Positions 25,350 to 33,738 of a stretch of 64,000 nucleotides of DNA are shown one piece after another (position 1 is the stretch's first letter; the number at the start of each line of letters is the position of its first letter). The stretch is from CAVZOY01 sp963777095 (GTDB lineage Bacteria > Actinomycetota > Actinomycetes > Mycobacteriales > Geodermatophilaceae), in the NCBI GenBank assembly GCA_963777095.1, contig CAVZOY010000006.1:1116001-1180000 (forward strand), given 5' to 3'. Under the pieces are notes generated by a model, which had not been told where the DNA came from, searched no databases, and was given only the letters and a program-made list of their open reading frames with translations. A program made the translations under genes and the position numbers.

Positions 25350-26663
25350 GTGCCACCGCTGAACCCGTGGATCGCGCTGCCCGACGGAGGGCCCAGCGCC
25401 GCCCGCACCCGCCAGTTGCGGGATGCGCACGAGCTGTTCGTCGGTGGCGCGCGGCCATCGGAGATCGCGCGCCGGGTGCGCCCCGTCGTCCTCGACTCCT
25501 GGAGCCGCTGCCTGGGCAGCGGTGTGGATCCGGACGGCAGCACGCCGCCGGTCGAGCTGATGGACGACGACCTGCTCGCCTACCGCGAATCGCACCCGCT
25601 GGCGGGCGTGATGCCGGTGATCCGTCGGCTGCTGGTCCAGGACGCCGTCGACGACCGGATGATCGTCGCGGTCACCGATGCGGCGGGGCGGATGCTCTGG
25701 GTGGAGGGCGACCCCCGGCTCCGGTCGAGAGCGGCCGGCATGAACTTCGTCGAGGGCGCCCGCTGGTCCGAGGACGTCGCCGGCACCAACGCCCCCGGAA
25801 CCGCGCTCGCGCTCGACCACTCGGTGCAGATCCACGGCAGCGAGCACTTCCGCCGCCCCGTGCAGCCGTGGAGCTGCTCGGCCGCCCCGGTCCACGACCC
25901 GTTCACCGGTCGGCTGCTCGGCGCCATCGACGTCACCGGCGGCGACCACGTGGCCAGTCCGCACGTGCTGACCCTCGTCCGCGCCACGGCCGCGGCGGTC
26001 GAGTCGGAGCTGCGGTGGCAGCTGCGCGAGCGGTCCGCACCGCGCCGTCCCGCCGGGCCCGCGCCGCGGCCGGCCCCGCGGCTGACCGTGCTGGGCCGCG
26101 AGCGGGCGCTGCTCTCGCTGCCCTCCGGCCGGCTCGAGCTGTCGCTGCGGCACTCCGAGCTGCTGCTCCTGCTCGCCGAGGCCTCGGTCGCCGGCGAGGG
26201 CCGGACCGCCGAGCAGCTCGCCGCCGAGATCCACCGGGGCGACGCCGCGACCGTCACCGTCCGCGCGGAGCTGTCGCGGCTGCGCCGGCTGGTCGGGCCG
26301 CATCTCGTCGGCTCGCGCCCGTACCGGCTGCTCGGCCGGCTCGACACCGACCTGGACGCCGTCCGGCGGTTGCTCGGCCGGGGCGCGGTCGGCGAGGCGC
26401 TGCAGACCTATCCGGGCGCCGTCCTGCCCCGCTCGCAGGCGCCCGGTGTCGCCGTCGCCCGCGAGCGGGTCGCCGCGCTCCTGCGCCAGGGCGTGCTGCG
26501 CAGCGGCCGGCCGGAGCTGCTGGTCCGCTACGCGTCCCTGCCCGAGGCGCGGGACGACGCCGCCGTGTGGCAGGCCTGCCTCGACCGGATACCGCTCGGC
26601 TCGCCGCACCGCGCGACCGCCGCCGCCAACCTGCTCCGGCTGCGCCGCGCCCCCCGCCACTGA
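25350..26663 (+). CDS. GAF-domain transcriptional regulator with C-terminal winged helix
   Basis: 437 residues from GTG 25350. Residues 25-210 hold the AcoR-type sensor part: VRPVVLDSWSRCL, MIVAVTDAAGRMLWVEGDP, NFVEGARWSEDVAGTNAPGTALAL, CSAAPVHDPFTGRLLGAIDVTG. Instead of a sigma-54 AAA+ domain there is a C-terminal DNA-binding region (LELSLRHSELLLLLAEAS, VTVRAELSRLRRLVGPHLVGSRPYRL). Such proteins control alcohol/aldehyde or small-molecule catabolism in actinobacteria. Control of the MFS gene 78 bases downstream or of coxSLM is possible but unproven. GGTTG-tccg-CAACC at 25263-25276 upstream may be its site. Confidence 0.82.
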   Translation: MPPLNPWIALPDGGPSAARTRQLRDAHELFVGGARPSEIARRVRPVVLDSWSRCLGSGVDPDGSTPPVELMDDDLLAYRESHPLAGVMPVIRRLLVQDAVDDRMIVAVTDAAGRMLWVEGDPRLRSRAAGMNFVEGARWSEDVAGTNAPGTALALDHSVQIHGSEHFRRPVQPWSCSAAPVHDPFTGRLLGAIDVTGGDHVASPHVLTLVRATAAAVESELRWQLRERSAPRRPAGPAPRPAPRLTVLGRERALLSLPSGRLELSLRHSELLLLLAEASVAGEGRTAEQLAAEIHRGDAATVTVRAELSRLRRLVGPHLVGSRPYRLLGRLDTDLDAVRRLLGRGAVGEALQTYPGAVLPRSQAPGVAVARERVAALLRQGVLRSGRPELLVRYASLPEARDDAAVWQACLDRIPLGSPHRATAAANLLRLRRAPRH

Positions 26664-26740
26664 CTGCCCGGCCATGGACGTGGCGCGGGACTCACCGCGC
26701 ACGGGGAATCCGCGGCGGCGACGACGCCTTCGCCCCTGTC

Positions 26741-27991
26741 GTGACCGACGTGCGCTCCGCGACCGACGTCCACCCGAGCTCGCGCCGGGTGGTCGCCGCG
26801 ATCGTCGCCCTGGCCCTCGGTGGCTTCGCGATCGGCACCACCGAGTTCGTGACGATGGGCCTGCTCCCCGACATCGCCGACGGCGTCCGCGTCGACATCC
26901 CGTCGGCGGGCGGCGTCATCTCGGCCTACGCGCTCGGCGTCGTCGTCGGCGCGCCGGTGATCGCCGCGCTCGCCACCCGGCTCCCCCGGCGGGCGGTCGT
27001 CGGTGGCCTCATGGCGGCCTTCCTCCTGGGCAACGCGCTGTCGGCGATCGCGCCCGGCTACCTGACGTTGCTGCTGGCCCGCTTCGTGGCCGGCCTGCCG
27101 CACGGCGCCTACTTCGGCGTCGCCTCGCTCATCGCCGCCTCGCTGGTGGCGCCGCACCTGCGCGGGCGCGCGGTGAGCTCCGTGATGCTCGGCCTGTCGG
27201 TGGCCACCCTGGCCGGCGTCCCCGCCGCCACCTGGCTGGGGCAGCAGTTCGGTTGGCGCTCGGCCTACTGGGCCGTCGTCGTCATCGCCGCGGCCACCGT
27301 GCTGGCGGTGCTGACGATCGTGCCGTCGTCGCCCGCGCCCCGGGGGGCCAGCGTCCGCACCGAGCTGACCGCACTGCGCCGTCCGCAGGTGCTGCTGACC
27401 CTGGTCGTCGCCGTCGTGGGCTTCGGCGGCATGTTCGCCGTCTACAGCTACATCGCGCCGCTGGTCACCGAGGTCACCGGGATGCCGCGCGGTGCCATCC
27501 CGTTCGTCCTGTTCGCGTTCGGCGTCGGCAGCGTGCTGGGGACGGCGCTCGGCGGCCGGCTGGCCGACCGTGCGCTGTTCCGCTCGCTCGTGGGCGGCAC
27601 GGTCAGCACCGGGGTGCTGCTCGGGCTGATGCCGCTGGCCGCGCAGTGGGCGGGCACGCTCGTCCCCGCGGTGCTGCTGCTGTCGGTGAGCGCGTCGGTG
27701 ATGGTCGTCTGCCTGCAGATGCGCTTCATGGAGGTGGCCGGCGACGCCCAGATGCTCGGCGCCGCGCTCAACCACTCCGCGCTGAACGCCGCGAACGCGC
27801 TCGGCGCCTGGCTCGGCGGCGTCGTGATCGCCGCGGGACTCGGCTACGCCGCCCCCGGCGCCGTGGGCGCCGTCCTCGCCGCGCTCGGGCTCGCGGTGCT
27901 CGGCTGGTCCGCGGCGCTGCGCCGCCGCTCGCTCCGCGCGCAGGCGTCGGTCGGCGCCCGCGTCGGCGAGCCGGTGGCCGTCGGGCGCTGA
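26741..27991 (+). CDS. MFS transporter (AraJ/DHA1-type)
   Basis: 416 residues from GTG 26741 with twelve predicted helices. GGFAIGTTEFVTMGLLPDIA in helix 1 is the hallmark of the DHA1 sugar-efflux/drug-efflux group (AraJ, YdhP, NepI-like). LPRRAVVGGLMAAFLLGNALS and ARFVAGLPHGAYFGVASLIA are the loop 2-3 and helix 4 motifs. Substrate unknown. Confidence 0.9.
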   Translation: MTDVRSATDVHPSSRRVVAAIVALALGGFAIGTTEFVTMGLLPDIADGVRVDIPSAGGVISAYALGVVVGAPVIAALATRLPRRAVVGGLMAAFLLGNALSAIAPGYLTLLLARFVAGLPHGAYFGVASLIAASLVAPHLRGRAVSSVMLGLSVATLAGVPAATWLGQQFGWRSAYWAVVVIAAATVLAVLTIVPSSPAPRGASVRTELTALRRPQVLLTLVVAVVGFGGMFAVYSYIAPLVTEVTGMPRGAIPFVLFAFGVGSVLGTALGGRLADRALFRSLVGGTVSTGVLLGLMPLAAQWAGTLVPAVLLLSVSASVMVVCLQMRFMEVAGDAQMLGAALNHSALNAANALGAWLGGVVIAAGLGYAAPGAVGAVLAALGLAVLGWSAALRRRSLRAQASVGARVGEPVAVGR

Positions 27992-28219
27992 GCCGCCGGG
28001 CTGCAACGGCCCTGCAACGTTTGCGCCGTATCGCCCCCCACCGTCGTCGCTCGCCCCGGGCGCGACGAAACGCCTGTTCAGGGCGGCAATCGCCCGTCTC
28101 GCAACCAGCCGGTCGGGCGACCCGTCTCAGGTGAGTCTGTCCTAAGAGCCGCTGGTCGGGGCGAGGATGCCGGAGAGCCCGGACTGTGACCGGGACCACC
28201 TTCCAGTGACGGAGGTCCG

Positions 28220-28732
28220 GTGACCCAGATCAGCATGCGGGTGGACGGGGTGACCTATCAGGACGAGGTCGAGCCCCGCGCCCTCCTGGTCCACTACCTG
28301 AGGGACGAGGTCGGCAAGGTCGGCACCGTCGTCGGCTGCGACACGAGCAACTGCGGCTCGTGCACCGTGCTCCTCGACGGCGTCTCGGTGAAGTCGTGCA
28401 CCGTGCTGGCAGTCCAGGCGGACGGCGGCGAGGTCACGACCATCGAAGGGATCGGGGAGGGCGGGCAGCTGCACCCCGTGCAGAAGGCCTTCCACGAGAT
28501 GCACGGCCTGCAGTGCGGGTTCTGCACCCCGGGGATGATCATGTGCGCCATCGACCTGCTGCAGGAGAACCCGAACCCCAGCGAGGACGAGGTCCGCGAG
28601 GGCATCGAGGGCAACCTCTGCCGCTGTACCGGCTACCAGAACATCGTCCGCGCGGTGCAGCACGCCGCCGGCGAGATGAGCGGCGGCGCATCGGCGCCGT
28701 CGTCCGCTCCGGCCGTGGGAGCGCAGTCATGA
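28220..28732 (+). CDS. coxS: CO dehydrogenase-type small [2Fe-2S] subunit CoxS
   Basis: 170 residues from GTG 28220, with GGAGG seven bases upstream. The plant-type [2Fe-2S] site uses C40, C45, C48 and C60 (GCDTSNCGSC, KSC); the second helical [2Fe-2S] site uses C99, C102, C134 and C136 (CGFCTPGM, CRCTGYQ). All eight ligands are present. The subunit passes electrons from the molybdenum site to FAD in CoxM. A Ser/Ala-rich tail exceeds the usual end. It overlaps coxL by four bases and heads the structural operon. Confidence 0.95.
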   Translation: MTQISMRVDGVTYQDEVEPRALLVHYLRDEVGKVGTVVGCDTSNCGSCTVLLDGVSVKSCTVLAVQADGGEVTTIEGIGEGGQLHPVQKAFHEMHGLQCGFCTPGMIMCAIDLLQENPNPSEDEVREGIEGNLCRCTGYQNIVRAVQHAAGEMSGGASAPSSAPAVGAQS

Positions 28733-31225
28733 CGCTGACCGAGGACCCGAACGTCGCCGAGGCGCCGGTCAAGGAGGTCGGCCGTGCCCGCAAGCGCAAG
28801 GAGGACGCGCGGCTCATCACCGGACGCACCACCTGGACCGACAACATGGTCCTGCCCGGGATGCTGCACATGGCGGTCGTCCGCAGTCCCGTGGCCCACG
28901 CGCGGATCACCGCCTCCGACCTGGCGGCGGCCAAGCAGGCGCCCGGCGTCGTCGCCGTCCTCTGCGGGCAGGACCTCAAGGACGAGCAGGGCTCGCTGCC
29001 CTGCGCCTGGCCGGTGACGGCGGACATGGTCAACCCCGGTCACCCGGCGATCGCCGTCGACCAGGTGAACCACGTCGGCGAGGCGGTCGCGGTGATCGTC
29101 GCCCGCAGCCGCGCCGCGGCGGCCGACGCGATGGAGCTCGTCGACATCGACTACGAGACCCTGCCGCCGGTGCTCGACATGGAGGAGGCCGTCAAGGACG
29201 GCGCCCGGCTCGTCCACCCGAACACCGAGTCCAACACCAGCTTCCACTTCGTCTTCGACGGCGGGGAGGCCGGCGCGGCGTCCAACACCGACGAGGCGTT
29301 CGCGAACGCCGAGGTCGTGGTCAGCCGGCGGTTCGTCAACCAGCGGCTGATCCCGGCGTTCATGGAGCCGCGCTCGGTCGTCGTCCAGCCCCAGGGCGAC
29401 AACTACACGATGTGGTCGGCGACCCAGGTGCCGCACATCCTCCGCCTCATGCTGGCCATGACCACGGGCATCCCGGAGCACAAGCTCCGCGTGGTCGCGC
29501 CGGACGTCGGTGGCGGCTTCGGCGGCAAGCTGCAGGTCACCCCCGAGGAGCTGCTCATCCTGCTGCTCGCCCGCAAGCTCGGCAAGCCGATCAAGTGGAC
29601 CGAGACGCGCAGCGAGTCGCTGATGAGCGCCCACCACGGCCGGGACCAGATCCAGTTCATCGACATCGCCTCCGACCGTGAGGGCAACGTCAAGGGCCTG
29701 CGCTGCCGGATCCTCGCGGACATGGGCGCCTACCTGCGCCTGGTCACCCCCGGCGTCCCCGTGCTGGGTGCCTTCATGTTCAACGGGATCTACAAGTTCC
29801 CGGCCTACCGCTTCGAGTGCGACGGCGTCTTCACGAACAAGACGCCGACCGACGCCTATCGCGGCGCCGGCCGGCCGGAGGCCACCTTCGCGGTCGAACG
29901 GATCATGGACGAGCTGGCCGTCGAGCTCGGCATGGATCCGCTGGAGCTGCGCCGCCGCAACTGGATCAAGGCCGAGGAGTTCCCGTTCGCAACCTGCGCG
30001 GGGATGACCTACGACAGCGGCGACTACGAGGCCGCGACGCAGCGGGCGCTCGAGCTCATCGGCTACGACGAGCTGCGCGAGGAGCAGCGGCGTCGCCGGG
30101 AGTCGAACGACCCCGTGCAGCTCGGCATCGGGTTCTCGACCTTCACCGAGATGTGCGGCCTGGCGCCGTCCCGGGTGCTCGGCTCGCTGTCCTACGGGGC
30201 GGGTGGCTGGGAGCACGCGAGCATCCGCATGCTGGCCAGCGGCAAGGTCGAGGTCGTCACCGGCACCAGCCCGCACGGCCAGGGCCACGAGACGGCGTGG
30301 AGCCAGATCGTCGCCGATCAGCTCGGCATCCCCTTCGAGGACATCGAGGTGCTGCACGGCGACACCCGGGTCGCCGCCCGCGGCCTGGACACCTACGGCT
30401 CGCGGTCGCTGGTCGTGGGGGCCATCGCCGTGGTCAAGGCCGCGGAGAAGGTGGTCCAGAAGGCCAAGACGGTCGCCGCCCACCTGCTCGAGGCCAGCGA
30501 GGACGACCTCGAGTTCGCGAACGGCCGCTTCGCCGTGCGCGGCACGCCCGGCGTCGGACATGGGCATCCAGGACATCGCCCTGGCCGCCTTCACCTCGCA
30601 CGACTGGCCCGAGGGCGTGGAGCCGTCGATCGACGCCGACGCCACGTTCGACCCGCAGAACTTCTCCTTCCCGCACGGCACCCACATCTGCGCGATGGAG
30701 GTGGACACCGAGACCGGGATGGTGAAGATCCGCAAGTACGTGTGCGTGGACGACGTCGGCAACGTGGTCAACCCGATGATCGTCGAGGGGCAGGTGCACG
30801 GCGGGCTCGCGCAGGGCATCGCCCAGGCCCTCTACGAGGAGGCGGTCTACGACGCCGACGGCAACCTGACCACCGGCACCTTCGTCGACTACCTGGTGCC
30901 CTCGGCCTCGGACCTGCCGCACTTCGACACCGACAACACGGTCAGCCCGGCGCACGACAACCCGCTCGGGGTCAAGGGCGTCGGCGAGGCGGGCACGATC
31001 GCCAGCACGCCGGCGGTGGTCAACGCCGCGCTGGACGCCGTCCGGCACCTCGGCGTCCGCGACATCCGGATGCCGCTGACGCCCGAACGGGTCTGGCGGG
31101 CACTCCAGGGCGAGGAGGACGGCGGTCCACGCGCGACCGCCGGCACCACCGCCTACGGCGGGGCGCAGACCGAGACGACCGCCGGTGTGTCCACGCCGGA
31201 GAGCAGCCTGGGAGGCGACCGATGA
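28729..31225 (+). CDS. coxL: Form II CoxL-type molybdenum hydroxylase large subunit, frameshifted near 30553
   Basis: About 831 residues once one surplus base near 30553 is removed (FAVRGTPG, then SDMGIQDIALAAF). The active-site loop is AYRGAGR (residues 376-382), the form II signature, not the AYxCSFR of proven form I CO dehydrogenase. GGGFGGKLQ (cofactor binding), GTSPHGQGHETAWSQI and the catalytic-base segment KGVGEAGTIASTPAV are all present. The protein binds the MCD cofactor and should oxidise a small substrate with water as oxygen donor. Whether that is CO is unsettled for form II enzymes. It overlaps coxM by four bases. Confidence 0.92.
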
Positions 31226-32081
31226 TCCCCGCGGCGTTCCGGTACGCCCGTCCGACGTCCGTCGACGAGGCGCTGCAGGCCATCGCCGGTGGCGGCGAGG
31301 ACGTCAAGATCCTCGCCGGCGGCCAGTCGCTGATCCCGGTCATGCGGCTGCGGCTGGCGGCACCGGAGACGGTGGTCGACCTGTCCCGCGTCGCGGAGCT
31401 CCGCGGCGTCCGGGACGACGGCGACGCGATCGTCATCGGCGCGATGACGACGCACGCCGAGGTGATGGCCGATCCGCTCGTGCAAGCAGTTCGCGCCGCT
31501 GATCGCCGAGGCGACCGAGACCGTCGCCGACCGGCAGGTGCGCCACCGCGGCACGTTCGGCGGCGCCCTGGCGCACGCCGACCCGGCCGGCGACCTGCCG
31601 GCCGTGGCGCTGGCCCTGGACGCCGAATTCGTCATCGCCGGTCCCGGCGGTCGGCGGACCGAGCCCGCGGCGTCCTTCTTCGTCGACTACCTGACGACGA
31701 CCCTCACCGAGGGCGAGATCCTCGTCGAGGTGCGCGTGCCCAAGCTCGCCGGCGAGTGGGGCATGCACTACGAGAAGTTCCAGCGGGTTGCCCAGGCCTG
31801 GTCGATCGTGGCGGTCGCCGCGGCGGTCCGGCGGGAGAACGGGCACATCGCGGAGGCGCGGATCGGGCTGACCAACATGGGCCCGACCCCGCTGCGGGCC
31901 ACCGCCACCGAGGCGGCCCTGGCGGGGGCCGAGGCCACGGCCGACGCCATCGCCGCAGCCGCCGCCCAGGCGGCGGAGGGCACCAGCCCGAGCAGCGACC
32001 TCAACGCGTGCGGCGGACTACCGGCAGCACCTGGCGCGGGTGCTGACCCGGCGTGCGGTGAGCAAGGCGGCCGGGCTGTAG
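31222..32081 (+). CDS. coxM: CoxM-type FAD subunit, frameshifted near 31483 and 32009
   Basis: About 285 residues when two single-base shifts are corrected (ADPLV, then KQFAPLIAEATETVADRQV; and SDLNA, then SADYRQHLARVLTRRAV), ending at TAG 32079-32081. FAD-binding motifs are KILAGGQSLIPVMRLRLA and RHRGTFGGALAHADPAGDLP. It accepts electrons from CoxS and passes them to the respiratory chain. Length and all motifs match the family, which argues that both shifts are sequence errors. Confidence 0.9.
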
Positions 32082-32088
32082 CCGTGCG

Positions 32089-32127
32089 GTCGGCCGGCTC
32101 CCTTGCCTCCTCCGGGAGCCGGCCGAC
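32089..32127 (+). terminator. Stem-loop after coxM
   Basis: GTCGGCCGGCTCCC (32089-32102) pairs perfectly with 32114-32127 over an 11-base loop. No T tract follows, but its position between convergent genes fits transcription termination of the coxSLM operon. Confidence 0.65.
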
Positions 32128-32150
32128 CACACGCAGCCGTCAGGCGCTGT

Positions 32151-32378
32151 TCACCCGCTGGGCTGCGGGAGTTCCGGACAGTCGACCTTCGGGTTGACGC
32201 CGACGTAGTTCAGCGGTCCCGCGATGACGGTGACGACGATCGTGCTGACGGAGGCGCAGTCGGCGTCCCCGTCGGAGAAGTAGCCGCGCTGGGCGGCCGC
32301 GATGACGCCGATGACGAGCCAGACGACCAGCAGGATCGTGCCGATGCCGGTCGTCCTGCCCCTGCGGGTGGCAACCAT
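32151..32378 (-). CDS. Small single-pass membrane protein
   Basis: 75 residues from ATG 32378. One hydrophobic helix (GTILLVVWLVIGVIAAAQRGYF) is followed by a short exported segment with two Cys residues (DADCASVST, KVDCPELP) that could form a disulfide. Such proteins are widespread in actinobacteria without known function. A -10-like TACTGC lies six bases before the start. Confidence 0.65.
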   Translation of the reverse strand: MVATRRGRTTGIGTILLVVWLVIGVIAAAQRGYFSDGDADCASVSTIVVTVIAGPLNYVGVNPKVDCPELPQPSG

Positions 32379-32502
32379 GGCGTCGCAGTACCCCCGGTGA
32401 CCTGCCCCATACCGGCCGGTGGCGCGCGGACACCCGTGCGGGTGAACGGCCGGGCGGCGGGACCCGTCAGGAATCGAGAAGCACGGCGGGTCGCCGCGCC
32501 CC

Positions 32503-32508
32503 TAGCCT
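32503..32508 (+). promoter_or_regulatory. -10 box (TAGCCT) for leaderless DUF1801 gene
   Basis: TAGCCT is followed by six bases and ATG 32515. Confidence 0.55.
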
Positions 32509-32514
32509 TCCGCC

Positions 32515-32982
32515 ATGGCGGAGACGAAGGGCACGCGGAAGGCCGAGGGGTTCACCGACGAAGAGCGGGCCGCGATGAAGGAGCGCGGCCGGGAGGCGCG
32601 CCGGAGCCGCGCGAGCAAGGGGGACGGGGAGAGCGACGTGCTCGCGAAGATCGCCGAGATGGCGCAGCCGGATCGCGCCATGGCCGAGCGGCTGCACGCG
32701 CTCGTCACGGAGCACGCACCAGCGCTCGTGCCGAGGACCTGGTACGGCATGCCCGCCTATGCCAAGGACGGCGACGTCGTCTGCTTCTTCCAGAGCGCAG
32801 CGAAGTTCAAGAGCAGGTACGCGACCCTCGGGTTCAACGACAAGGCGGCCCTGGACGACGGCGCGATGTGGCCCACGTCCTATGCGCTGACGGAGCTGAC
32901 CCCCGCGGTCGAAGAGGGGATCGTCGCGCTCCTCGAGAAGGCGGCCGGCTCACCCTCCGGTGAGGCTCGGTCGAGCCGGTAG
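32515..32982 (+). CDS. DUF1801 domain protein
   Basis: 155 residues. A Lys/Arg/Glu-rich N-terminus (about 1-45) precedes a DUF1801/YdhG-like domain with VPRTWYGMPAYAKDGDVVCFFQSAAKFKSRYATLGF. The domain is shared with small bacterial proteins of unsettled function, some linked to iron chaperone-like frataxin folds. Single-gene unit. Confidence 0.82.
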   Translation: MAETKGTRKAEGFTDEERAAMKERGREARRSRASKGDGESDVLAKIAEMAQPDRAMAERLHALVTEHAPALVPRTWYGMPAYAKDGDVVCFFQSAAKFKSRYATLGFNDKAALDDGAMWPTSYALTELTPAVEEGIVALLEKAAGSPSGEARSSR

Positions 32983-33056
32983 ACGTTTCCGCGGGAACGT
33001 CTGAAGGCGCCGCGACGGATGTCCGCAAGCGGCCCACCTCTGAGATGCCGGCCGTG

Positions 33057-33389
33057 TCAGGCGGGGGGCAACGAGTCGAGTGCCTGATCCGGCCGACGCT
33101 CTCCGAGCAGCACTCGGGCGAAGAAGACATTGCTGATCGCCATCGCGGGAAAAAGGAGCAGAAGGAGCCACGAGGTCACCATGGTCTGGACGAAGGGATC
33201 GCTCCCGGCCACGAACATGGCTGCAATGGCCACCACGACGTAGGCGACGGGGCTCAGGGGCAGGGTCAAGACCAACGACAGCCAGAGCGCCGACGAGTAG
33301 CCGCCTTGGGCCACCCAAGCGACTGTGGAGACCACGACAGCGAGGACGTAGCCTGCGGCAGCAAGCCTGCCCACGAGTGATCGGGGCAC
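33057..33389 (-). CDS. Small integral membrane protein
   Basis: 110 residues from GTG 33389, preceded by AGGAGG; the frame extends upstream to 33491, but the ribosome site favours 33389. Three or four hydrophobic helices (LAAAGYVLAVVVSTVAWVA, LWLSLVLTLPLSPVAYVVVAI, LLLLLFPAMAISNVFFARVLL). No family recognised. It has a lower GC content than its neighbours and adjoins a gene remnant, so this spot may have been rearranged. Confidence 0.65.
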   Translation of the reverse strand: MPRSLVGRLAAAGYVLAVVVSTVAWVAQGGYSSALWLSLVLTLPLSPVAYVVVAIAAMFVAGSDPFVQTMVTSWLLLLLFPAMAISNVFFARVLLGERRPDQALDSLPPA

Positions 33390-33539
33390 AGCGGCCCCCC
33401 TCCTGACGTAGTCCCCACATCCTGCGTGACCGGCTGTCAGAACGTCGAGGACGCGACGCCGGTCGGTGCTCCGGGGAGGTGAGCGATGCATGCGTGTCCT
33501 CGCCGTCTCGCTCCTTGTGTCCCATAGGCCGCCTTCGAG

Positions 33540-33662
33540 GACACCGCTGCCAGTTCCTCGGTGCCCTGCTGCTGACGGCGCTGGGCGTGCTGCTGTCCAC
33601 CCGCATCAGGACCATCCAGGCCGCGGTGCCGGTCAGCCAGCTGCTGTTCATGCCGATGAAGG
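33540..33662 (+). pseudogene. Remnant of an ABC-2 type permease
   Basis: One frame encodes GALLLTALGVLLSTRIRTIQAAVPVSQLLFMPM, which matches the membrane core of ABC-2 (DrrB/NodJ-like) permeases. Nothing before or after continues the fold, and no ATPase gene is adjacent. The remaining 33390-33738 gap shows no other gene. It is best read as a leftover fragment. Confidence 0.55.
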
Positions 33663-33738
33663 TTGCACGTCGGTCGGTCGTGAGCGGGTACGGACGGTAG
33701 CGTCGCAGCGCAGGTCCGTACGTCGCAGGAGGTCAGTC

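Noticed and set aside
29854..29874. Form I CO dehydrogenase assignment for CoxL
   Set aside because: The loop reads AYRGAGR, not AYxCSFR; high-affinity CO oxidation cannot be claimed from sequence.
33479..33700. 73-codon ORF as a genuine gene
   Set aside because: Only its middle resembles an ABC-2 permease; ends are unrelated and it lacks a ribosome site. Treated as a remnant.
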